From: Paractinoplanes tereljensis
Lineage (GTDB): Bacteria; Actinomycetota; Actinomycetes; Mycobacteriales; Micromonosporaceae
NCBI RefSeq assembly: GCF_016862435.1
Contig: NZ_BOMY01000043.1
Span: forward strand, 55,017-119,016
Length of the DNA: 64,000 nucleotides
Reading direction: 5' to 3'
A program made the translations under genes and the position numbers. Shown here piece by piece: positions 1-7,187 of this stretch. Numbering within the stretch: position 1 is the stretch's first letter; every line of letters starts with the position of its first letter. The notes under the pieces were generated by a model that had not been told where the DNA came from, searched no databases, and saw nothing but the letters and a program-made list of their open reading frames with translations.

Positions 1-781
1 GCGGTGCATTTCGAAAGGGAAAACACAATTAGCACTACGTCGGTTGTCGCCGGAATGACTGTTGCCGCATGACCGTTCGGATGACAGTTTTGGTGGCATT
101 GCGAACATTAAGTCGGTTTCACGTCAGATGCGAGATCGCCTTGCATTAGGCGCCTATATCGACGATTTCTTGCTCTCTGTAACGGTGCGACTACTCGTTC
201 GATGTAGTGCGAATGGTTGAGACGGTCGACTGATCACCCGATCGGGCCATCCGTCCGGGCTGCCGGCGGCACCGAAATCCCGGCAACGGCTGGCCGGGCG
301 GTGGTCTTGTTCGTCGTTCCTAACCCGAATGGTGGCAGATCCGCTTTTGATCCCCATTGCTTTACGCGCGGTCCGCTGATAGCAGTGCGCGGAGGACCGG
401 AATGGTCCCTCGTGACGTTCACAGGCCGTTCTGGCATGTTTATGGAATGCCGAAAAACGAATGGCCATTTGGCCACGCTGCCGCGTTGTCGGATCTGTAC
501 ATTGTGGACCAACGAATTGTGGTGCGAGCCGGCCGGGTGATCACCTACGGCGCCCATCGGAGTCGTAGCTTCGCCGGAAAGGACTGTGTGGTGCCCCGGC
601 GCTCATTACCGGCGGGGGCGAACCGGGTCTAGCCGGTCGAGCATCAGGGCCTCGGCGACAAGCTCGGGGCCACGGGCATCGGGGGATATCTACTTATTCA
701 GGCGCATCCCGGACAGGCTGGCCTCGGGCGGGGTAGGCCGAAGCTCCGGGCAAGCAAAAACGCGACGAGGAACCAAACGCC
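1..781. other. Stretch without a supported gene
   Basis: No convincing gene is visible here. Several short open frames on both strands between about 150 and 980 overlap each other, lack good ribosome binding sites and have no recognisable family. The first 200 bases are less GC-rich than the rest of the window, which fits non-coding DNA. The last 90 bases are probably the leader of the small gene that starts at 782. No known RNA family was recognised. Confidence 0.4.
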
Positions 782-1081
782 ATGGAACACAGCAACAACG
801 TCCTGGAACGCAGCAATACCGCCCTTCCCGCTCGGTGGCGAGCGGCCTACCGGGCAGCGGTGGAGATGCTCGAGAGCGATCAGCCGTACAGCGATCCGTC
901 CGACCCGGTAGCCCGCGCTCGAGCGCAACGTCTGCGTACGGACACTCGTAGATGGATTCGGGACCAGAAGACGCTCGCATCCGTCGGCGTTCTCGATCCG
1001 GTCCAGAACTTCTTCATCGCCCAGATCCCGGACAACTGGCGCGAGATCGACCTACGCCGGCGACACCGCCGGCGGATGTGA
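782..1081 (+). CDS. Small hypothetical protein
   Basis: This 99-residue protein is not recognised. It has an ATG start with a GAGGAA-type ribosome binding site about 10 bases upstream. The product is soluble and rich in Arg, Asp and Ser, with no signal peptide or membrane segment. The C-terminus is very basic (RRRHRRRM). Helical character is likely in residues 15-60 (ARWRAAYRAAVEML, then a DPVARARAQRL stretch). It ends just before a hairpin shared with the convergent operon. Coding status rests on start context and plausible composition only. Confidence 0.5.
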   Translation: MEHSNNVLERSNTALPARWRAAYRAAVEMLESDQPYSDPSDPVARARAQRLRTDTRRWIRDQKTLASVGVLDPVQNFFIAQIPDNWREIDLRRRHRRRM

Positions 1082-1106
1082 TCTCGACGAGCTAGTCAAC
1101 GGCGAA

Positions 1107-1142
1107 AGCGTCTGAACCGCGAGGTCTCGCGGCTCAGACGCT
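1107..1142. terminator. Hairpin terminator between convergent genes
   Basis: AGCGTCTGA (1107-1115) pairs with TCAGACGCT (1134-1142), and the enclosed CCGCGAG/CTCGCGG arms (1117-1132) pair again. Read on the minus strand the stem is followed by TTTCGCC, so it could end the glycosyltransferase/coiled-coil operon. On the plus strand it closes the small gene ending at 1081. Confidence 0.65.
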
Positions 1143-1160
1143 AAAAAATGGGGATGTCGG

Positions 1161-1865
1161 TCAGATCCGGTCGGCGGCACCGACCGGCCCGCCGGGCAGC
1201 TGCGCGCGAGCCAGTTGCTCCCCGGCCGCCTCGGACCGCTCGCCCCACAGCACGCGCAGTTGGGTGTGCATGAACGAGGCAAGTTGGTGCCGGTAGTCGG
1301 CATCGAAGACGACAAGCGTCTCGATCTGTTTCTGCAGCGCCTCGCGCTTGATCTCCAGGCTGCCGACCGCGTCTTCGTAACGGTGCCGCGCCCGGAGATC
1401 GGACTGCTCAGCCCGTTCCCGTCCGTCCGCGACGATCTGTGCGGCCGCCGCGCGCGCGTCGGCGAGTGCCGCCGCGGCCTGCTGCCGGACTTCCTCGGCC
1501 TCCGTGTCGGCGTCGCGTCTGCGCTGTTCGAAAGTGGCCCGAGCGTCGTCCAGGAGCCGGTCGGCCTCGGCGCGAACCTGATCGGCGTACGAACGAGCCT
1601 CGGTCTTGATCTGTTCGGCGGAGGCCTGGGCCTCGGCCCGAACCGTCTGTGCGTGCCGGTTCGCGGCGGTGATGTGGTTCTCGGCCGTGCGCTGCGCCAG
1701 CGACAGGACCTGCAGGGCTTCATCGGGCGGCAACCCGGCGTCCGCAGTGGTCGGTGGCGCCGATGTCGCCGGCGCCGAGAACACCGGGAGCACGACCGTC
1801 GCACTGCCGATGGCGCTGTGCTGGCGCGCGATCTTGACGCGCTCCACCGTCTGATTGTCACTCAC
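1161..1865 (-). CDS. Alanine-rich coiled-coil protein (DivIVA / F0-b-like)
   Basis: This 234-residue protein has a short N-terminal Ala/Pro/Thr segment and then, from about residue 45, an almost uninterrupted Ala/Arg/Glu/Gln heptad-type coiled coil (AEAQASAEQIKTEARSYADQ and similar) to about residue 170. The composition resembles DivIVA/Wag31 coiled coils and ATP synthase b subunits, but no DivIVA N-terminal membrane-binding motif is evident. The GTG start at 1865 is chosen because GGAGG lies 5 bases upstream. It starts 11 bases after the glycosyltransferase stop, so the two are almost certainly co-transcribed. A cytoskeletal or scaffold role for the membrane enzyme is inference. Confidence 0.7.
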   Translation of the reverse strand: MSDNQTVERVKIARQHSAIGSATVVLPVFSAPATSAPPTTADAGLPPDEALQVLSLAQRTAENHITAANRHAQTVRAEAQASAEQIKTEARSYADQVRAEADRLLDDARATFEQRRRDADTEAEEVRQQAAAALADARAAAAQIVADGRERAEQSDLRARHRYEDAVGSLEIKREALQKQIETLVVFDADYRHQLASFMHTQLRVLWGERSEAAGEQLARAQLPGGPVGAADRI

Positions 1866-1876
1866 GACAGCCTCCA

Positions 1877-3235
1877 TCATGATCCGTTGCCATCGGGCAG
1901 GTATCCGCTGTAGTACACCGATCCAAGCTGCGTCACCGATACGGCGGAGGGCAGCGAGCGGTGGCCGGGCCGGGCTCGCCAGCCGCGTACGCAGAGGGCG
2001 ATCAGGGCGAAGTACCGGATCGGGAGGACGAGCACCAGGTTGACCGCCGCCTCGACCGGGGTGAGCAGAAGCCAGGTCCGAACCTTTTGCCGGCGGCTGG
2101 TCGCGGGCATGTCGATCAGGTGCAGTGCCCCGGCGGCGTACCGCAGAAGCAGGTAGTACGCCGCACCGAGGATGATCGCCGGCCACTGCGGGCCGTCTCG
2201 CCAGATGCTCGTCACGATCGCGATGACCGAGCCGGCGACGGCCGGCGGAATGACGAACAGGTGAGTCAGCGCGAACAGGCGGGAGATCCCGCCGTGGCGC
2301 CAGCTCGCACCGGTCGACGCGAGCCGGATCATCCGCCACCACGAGGTCGACCAGGCCAGCCGTTGACGGTAGGCGGTGCCCGCGTCGGTGGCGGCCGGGG
2401 ACCAGGCGAGCGCGTCGCTCACGCCCACGACCTCACCCTCGCCGAGGGCGAAGACGGCCAGCTGACAGCTGTCGTCGTTGCCGCCGGCGGCGAGATGGCG
2501 GCGCCGATGCGCAAAGGGGACGCGGGCGCGATACAGAACCGGCATCCCGGCGATGATTTTGAACAGGCGCGCCGGTGACCGCCGCGCCGCCGGGACGGCG
2601 GCGGAGGCGCCGAGGCTCAGGTCGGCGATCCGGGTGAGCAGCTTCGGCCGGGAGCCGCGGGCGATCATCTTGCCGACCGTCGCCATCACCCGGGGCTGGG
2701 AGAACGCCCGGAGCTGGCGCGAGACCGAGTGCTCCTCGAGTACGCAGCCGGCGTCGACGACCAGCACGAAGTCCCAGTCCTCCGGCTGGAGCCGGTCGAG
2801 TACGTAGCCCGCGGCGGCGTGCCCACCGGCGTTCTTCGTGCGGTGCCAGCGGACCTGGGGATGTGCGAACGGTTCCACCGGATGACGAACCGAGCCGTCG
2901 TCGACGACGTGCACCTCGTCCACCGCGATGCCGCGCTGGTCGAGGATCGACCAGACGCAGGCCGCCAGGTCCTCGGAGGTCTGCTCGTACGCCGGGACGA
3001 TCGCGACGATGCGGCCGGTCACCATCGGCTGGTGGCGAACGCGGCCGGCCTTGAGGAAGGTGAGGATGAAGAACAGCAGCGTCGTGTTGCCGAACCACCA
3101 GGCGATCAGGAAGGCCGGGCCGGAGATCGAGTGGTGCAGGTATCGGGTCGCGACCGCCAGTACGAGGACCAGGATTCCCAGGGCCGGCGCGAGGAACATC
3201 CAGCCGCGCCGGACGAGAAGGCTCTCAGGCGACAC
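1877..3235 (-). CDS. GT2-family membrane glycosyltransferase with altered motifs
   Basis: This 452-residue protein is laid out like processive GT2 synthases such as hyaluronan synthase and NodC: two N-terminal membrane spans (about 11-30 and 42-62), a cytosolic GT-A domain, and C-terminal spans from about 320. Recognisable motifs are VDDG (111-114), a second Asp motif reading VVDAGC (159-164) where DxD is usual, GGNDDSCQL (251-259) at the usual GDDR/ED site, and QRLAWSTSWWR (291-301) where QxxRW is usual. The Asp-to-Gly and Arg-to-Ala changes suggest altered or weakened catalysis. It is the first gene of an operon with the coiled-coil protein. The substrate is unknown. Confidence 0.75.
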   Translation of the reverse strand: MSPESLLVRRGWMFLAPALGILVLVLAVATRYLHHSISGPAFLIAWWFGNTTLLFFILTFLKAGRVRHQPMVTGRIVAIVPAYEQTSEDLAACVWSILDQRGIAVDEVHVVDDGSVRHPVEPFAHPQVRWHRTKNAGGHAAAGYVLDRLQPEDWDFVLVVDAGCVLEEHSVSRQLRAFSQPRVMATVGKMIARGSRPKLLTRIADLSLGASAAVPAARRSPARLFKIIAGMPVLYRARVPFAHRRRHLAAGGNDDSCQLAVFALGEGEVVGVSDALAWSPAATDAGTAYRQRLAWSTSWWRMIRLASTGASWRHGGISRLFALTHLFVIPPAVAGSVIAIVTSIWRDGPQWPAIILGAAYYLLLRYAAGALHLIDMPATSRRQKVRTWLLLTPVEAAVNLVLVLPIRYFALIALCVRGWRARPGHRSLPSAVSVTQLGSVYYSGYLPDGNGS

Positions 3236-3705
3236 GGACGGACCTCCGTCCGGTCACTGAGTGGAGAACTTGCAGTGAACCGGCCGTACCGGCGTCGGGG
3301 TACATGCGCGTGGACCTTTCGGCTGGAAGTGGTGGGAGACGTCCGCTCCCGGCGCGAATGCTGGCAAAAACGCCCAAATTTGGCAAAGTCGATCAACCGG
3401 TTCATATTTAATTCAGCCTTTCAGTAGCAAATTCCGCCGGTTCGAATTCGACCGCCTACGGGTGCCCTCGGCCGAACCGGCACGGCTGAATTCCGAACGG
3501 GCCACCGGGCTCGTCGGCCGGGATGCCGGCGATCAAATTTCGATCTTTCGATGGGCCGCACCGCAGGTATTCACCCGGTTGGGAATAATGCTTATGGGCG
3601 GATCTGGCTGAAGGATCGGTGCAAGTCAACGATGCGTACCGCTGAATGCCCACGTATATAACTCGCGGTTGTTCCGGGTGAGGATCCAACCGAGGGAGTC
3701 GAGCG
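3236..3705. other. Divergent intergenic region
   Basis: This 470-base gap lies between the divergent glycosyltransferase and sigma-like genes. It contains an AT-rich patch around 3400-3430 (TTCATATTTAATT) that could hold the minus-strand promoter. A TATATAACT-type -10 lies near 3655, upstream of the 3706 gene. Open frames here are antisense shadows. No RNA family was recognised. Confidence 0.4.
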
Positions 3706-4140
3706 ATGCGAGAAGTCGACCTCACCGATGATCGGCGCAGTGCACAGCCGGGCCATGCCGGCGAGCGATGGCGACCGCTCGCCCAGCAGCTGGCCGCCCG
3801 CTTCGTGGCGGCCGGCGACAGCGACGAAGGGATGGTCCAGGCGGCCATCGGGGTGATCCTCGCCGTCGAGCGCCGGGTCGGTTCGGGCGGACCCCAGCTC
3901 ATCTCGGTGGCCGTGCCGCTGGTCATCCGGGCGCTACGGCGTCTGCGCCGGGAACGGTTCCGGGCGTGGCCGGAGTCGGTGCCGCCGTTCCCGTTGCTTC
4001 AGATGGCGATCGCGAACGCCGAGAGCGAGTTGTGTGTGCGCCTTCGGCGGTCACCCACGGTGGGTGAGGTCGCGAACTATTTGGACGTGGCCGAATGCCA
4101 GATCATCGTCGGGCTGGAGACCGGATGGTCGGTCGGATGA
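3706..4140 (+). CDS. Sigma-B/F-like fragment lacking region 4
   Basis: This 144-residue protein aligns by eye with part of SigB/SigF-type sigma factors. Residues about 40-90 (EGMVQAAIGVILAVERR, then LISVAVPLVIRALRRLRRER) follow the region 2 pattern DLxQxAxIGLxKAIDRF...YAxPTIxGEIKRHFRD. Residues about 108-140 (ESELCVRLRRSPTVGEVANY) match the region 3 pattern AELTQRLGRSPTVAELAxxL. The region 2.4/3.0 stretch is replaced by WPESVPPFP, and region 4 (-35 recognition) is absent. The start has a good GAGGGAG site 7 bases upstream. It probably does not act as a normal sigma factor. A decoy, anti-sigma-binding or decayed role is possible. Confidence 0.65.
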   Translation: MREVDLTDDRRSAQPGHAGERWRPLAQQLAARFVAAGDSDEGMVQAAIGVILAVERRVGSGGPQLISVAVPLVIRALRRLRRERFRAWPESVPPFPLLQMAIANAESELCVRLRRSPTVGEVANYLDVAECQIIVGLETGWSVG

Positions 4141-4338
4141 CGCCCCGACGGTCGCTCTCGGCCGATCGGTCAGCCGCGAACGTCCCAATTGTCGTCAACG
4201 GCGGACCAGCGACCGAGATCCCGCGTGGCCCGCTGCGAGTTCCTCATCATGCAACAAGCGGTTAGCGAAAAGTGATCGGGCCGATAATCCCTTAACCGGC
4301 AGCAGTGCCGGCGGGGCTTGCATCGCAACGCGAACCAG

Positions 4339-4378
4339 CCGGGGGTTCTCCGGTTTTGTGAATCGTGGGAACCCCCGG
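4339..4378 (+). terminator. Inverted repeat, probable terminator
   Basis: CCGGGGGTTC (4339-4348) pairs perfectly with GAACCCCCGG (4369-4378) around a 20-base loop containing TTTT. It lies 200 bases past the sigma-like gene and 45 bases before the 4423 start codon. It could equally be a 5-prime leader hairpin of that gene. Confidence 0.45.
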
Positions 4379-4422
4379 TTCAATCATGGACCGGCAAGTT
4401 GGAACGGCATAGCAGGTGACCG

Positions 4423-4731
4423 ATGACCGCGCCCGGAAACTACCACCTACTTCTCGCTCTTGCGTTGGGCATTCTCATTTCCAGCGGCTATGCCGTCGGG
4501 CGAATCCATCAGTGGCACAAGGACGGCCAGGAACGCGATGATGCCTATCGCCGCGGATACGAAGCGGCCTCGGTGTCCATCTTCAGCACGATGAGCAGCG
4601 AAAATCCGGGCACCCAGAGCAGCCTTCGGCACCGGTCGCGGCCCGTGCGCGGCACGGTGACCATGGCGACCTCGGCTGATCGGCCGATGGTCTACCCGCG
4701 GCGTGCGGAACGGGTCCGCGCCGGCATCTGA
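4423..4731 (+). CDS. Small membrane protein, GRxHQW family (copy 1)
   Basis: This 102-residue protein has one N-terminal membrane span (about residues 8-25) followed by the motif GRIHQWHK (26-33) and RDDAYRRGYEAA (38-49). The tail is polar and rich in Ser, Arg and Thr. The gene at 4888 encodes a paralogue with the same span-GRxHQW-RD-GY arrangement, so both are real coding genes although no named family is recognised. The ATG follows an AGGTG-type binding site. The basic C-terminus is predicted to be cytoplasmic (inference). Confidence 0.65.
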   Translation: MTAPGNYHLLLALALGILISSGYAVGRIHQWHKDGQERDDAYRRGYEAASVSIFSTMSSENPGTQSSLRHRSRPVRGTVTMATSADRPMVYPRRAERVRAGI

Positions 4732-4786
4732 GACTTTTCTGAATCGTCCGATAATGCGATGCCTCCCTCGCGGAATCGGACGCAAG

Positions 4787-4823
4787 GGGTGGCCCATCCT
4801 CCGCGAACCGGGATGGGCCACCC
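4787..4823 (+). terminator. Strong hairpin terminator
   Basis: GGGTGGCCCATCC (4787-4799) and GGATGGGCCACCC (4811-4823) form a perfect 13-bp stem with an 11-base loop, followed by TCGTTTAG. It lies 55 bases after the stop of the first GRxHQW gene and separates it from its paralogue. Confidence 0.8.
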
Positions 4824-4887
4824 TCGTTTAGTTGAAAAGGCTCCACGGGCATTACCTTGTAGCGTTTCAGTGTTTTAAAATGGTCGG

Positions 4888-5136
4888 GTGCTGACCGTTG
4901 GAAACAATGCCATTCAGATCATCGCCTACATACTGGTAATGATGCTGTGCGCCTACGGCGGCGGACGGGTCCATCAGTGGTACAAGCACACGATGGATCG
5001 CGATCAATCATTCCGGGACGGCTACAACCACGGCTACCGGGCCCTCTTCGCCCTCGCCGCCCGGCGCGCCCGGCCGAAGGCCGCTTTGCCGAAACCGAGC
5101 GAGCAGCGTGACCCGAACGGGCCGCTTCGGGACTGA
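4888..5136 (+). CDS. Small membrane protein, GRxHQW family (copy 2)
   Basis: This 82-residue protein is a paralogue of the 4423 product. It has an N-terminal span (about residues 7-22), GRVHQWYK (27-34), then DRDQSFRDGYNHGYRALF and a basic Ala/Arg/Pro tail. The GTG start has no ribosome binding site, but a perfect-looking -10 hexamer TAAAAT (4876-4881) ends 6 bases before it, so the mRNA is probably leaderless. The conserved HQW(H/Y)K next to the membrane and the downstream Arg-Asp/Gly-Tyr pairs are the likely functional part. Confidence 0.65.
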   Translation: MLTVGNNAIQIIAYILVMMLCAYGGGRVHQWYKHTMDRDQSFRDGYNHGYRALFALAARRARPKAALPKPSEQRDPNGPLRD

Positions 5137-5327
5137 GCCGGGGCGCTTCTATCCTTCGGGATCGCGGTCCGTGGGCGAATCGCTTGATTGACGCCAAACG
5201 GATTACCGTCGCTTTATCGTTGGCGTGACGACGGGATTTCTTGGCGAACCTCGGGCCACTCATGATCGTTTGGTGGCTGGACGATCAGGCGTGATCGTCA
5301 ATTCGCCAAGATGAGATGAGTTGCAGC

Positions 5328-5765
5328 ATGTCAATCTTGTCCAAGGTCGTTATCGCCGCCACCGTTACCGCCGGTGCGCTCCTTCTGCCGGCCTCGGCGG
5401 CCCAGGCGGCCGAGAGCCACTGCCGCCCGTGCTTCGGCAACGGCTTCGGCCACGGGTTCGGCCACGGCTTCGGCCACGGGTTCGGCCACGGCTTCGGTGG
5501 CCCCCGCTTCGACGACGACGCGTTCTTCGGGGACGCCGGCTTCCTCGATGACGACGACGACCTTCTCTTCGACGACGACGACGACTTCTTCGACGGTCCG
5601 CAGCAGCAGACCACGGTCGTCGTCGTCCAGGTCCCGGCCAAGCCGCACCACCACAAGCCGAAGCCGGCCGCTTCCGACAACGGTGCCGACGACGGTTACA
5701 AGCCGGCCGACGAGCCGGCCGACGAGGAGCCGGCCGACAACGACAGCTACCGCAAGGGCGCCTGA
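5328..5765 (+). CDS. Secreted Gly/His- and Asp-rich repeat protein
   Basis: The protein has a signal peptide (residues 1-25, ending ASAAQAA) and a Cys-containing start of the mature chain (ESHCRPCFG). Next come repeated GFGH units, two Asp runs (LDDDDDLLF and FDDDDDFFD), a hydrophobic TTVVVVQV strand, a His-Lys-Pro segment and PADEPADEEPAD repeats. His-rich and Asp-rich tracts suggest divalent metal binding at the cell surface, which is inference. The ATG at 5328 is preferred over that at 5316 because GATGAG lies about 9 bases upstream. No family is recognised. Confidence 0.7.
   Translation: MSILSKVVIAATVTAGALLLPASAAQAAESHCRPCFGNGFGHGFGHGFGHGFGHGFGGPRFDDDAFFGDAGFLDDDDDLLFDDDDDFFDGPQQQTTVVVVQVPAKPHHHKPKPAASDNGADDGYKPADEPADEEPADNDSYRKGA
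5442..5500 (+). repeat. 24-bp tandem repeat coding for GFGH units
   Basis: A 24-base unit beginning GGCTTCGGCCACGGG occurs at 5442-5465 and again without change at 5466-5489, followed by a partial third copy. It encodes GFGHGFGH. Perfect identity suggests recent or ongoing slippage expansion inside the secreted protein gene. Confidence 0.8.
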
Positions 5766-5795
5766 CGAACTCAGGTTTACGCTCGGTAACCAGCG

Positions 5796-5819
5796 GGGGC
5801 CGGCCAGACGGCCGGCCCC
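5796..5819 (+). terminator. GC-rich hairpin terminator
   Basis: GGGGCCGGCC (5796-5805) and GGCCGGCCCC (5810-5819) form a 10-bp stem with an AGAC loop. There is no T-run. It lies 30 bases after the secreted repeat protein and just before the convergent tRNA gene. Confidence 0.6.
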
Positions 5820-5839
5820 GCCGGTGCGTCTGGGTGAGC

Positions 5840-5916
5840 TGGAGCCCCCGGTCGGGATCGAACCGACGACCTCCCGTTTACAAGACGGGTGCTCTGGCCA
5901 TCTGAGCTACAGGGGC
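5840..5916 (-). tRNA. tRNA-Thr (anticodon UGU)
   Basis: Read on the minus strand, the gene begins GCCCCTGTAGCTCAGATGGC. It has a CCCGT/ACGGG anticodon stem with loop CTTGTAA, so the anticodon is TGT (threonine, ACA codons). The T arm is GTCGG-TTCGATC-CCGAC. The acceptor stem pairs with one G-U, and the 3-prime CCA is encoded in the DNA (5840-5842). The fold is complete and normal. Confidence 0.95.
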
Positions 5917-5968
5917 ACGCGGGGCCCAGCATAACGTCCTGTTTCTTCCCGGGCGCCTTGGCAGGTCA

Positions 5969-5984
5969 CGTAAAACGGTTTACG
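5969..5984 (+). promoter_or_regulatory. LacI-type operator before msiK
   Basis: CGTAAAACGGTTTACG is a palindrome centred on CG with one mismatched pair, the classic shape of operators for LacI-family sugar repressors. It lies about 70 bases upstream of the msiK start codon, in the promoter region. No LacI-family gene is in the window, so the regulator is encoded elsewhere. Confidence 0.6.
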
Positions 5985-6053
5985 TTTACACAGCTGTTTC
6001 CACTCGGATCGTCCGGCACGTTCCTGCCGGTGGATAAGGAAGTTGGTTTCACC

Positions 6054-7139
<1,086 letters not shown>

Positions 7140-7150
7140 CGCAGCGTTAG

Positions 7151-7186
7151 AAACCGGGCGGTCCCTGACGGGGCCGCCCGGTTTTT
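7151..7186 (+). terminator. Rho-independent terminator of msiK
   Basis: AAACCGGGCGGTCCC (7151-7165) pairs with GGGGCCGCCCGGTTT (7170-7184) around a TGAC loop. The T-run reaches 7186. This is a textbook intrinsic terminator. The convergent Hsp70-like gene ends immediately after it. Confidence 0.9.
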
Positions 7187-7187
7187 G

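Noticed and set aside
154..980. Several short overlapping frames near the window start
   Set aside because: They overlap each other on both strands, lack ribosome sites and have no recognisable features.
3436..3450. GGTTCGAATTCGACC, which looks like a tRNA T arm
   Set aside because: No anticodon or acceptor stem can be built around it.
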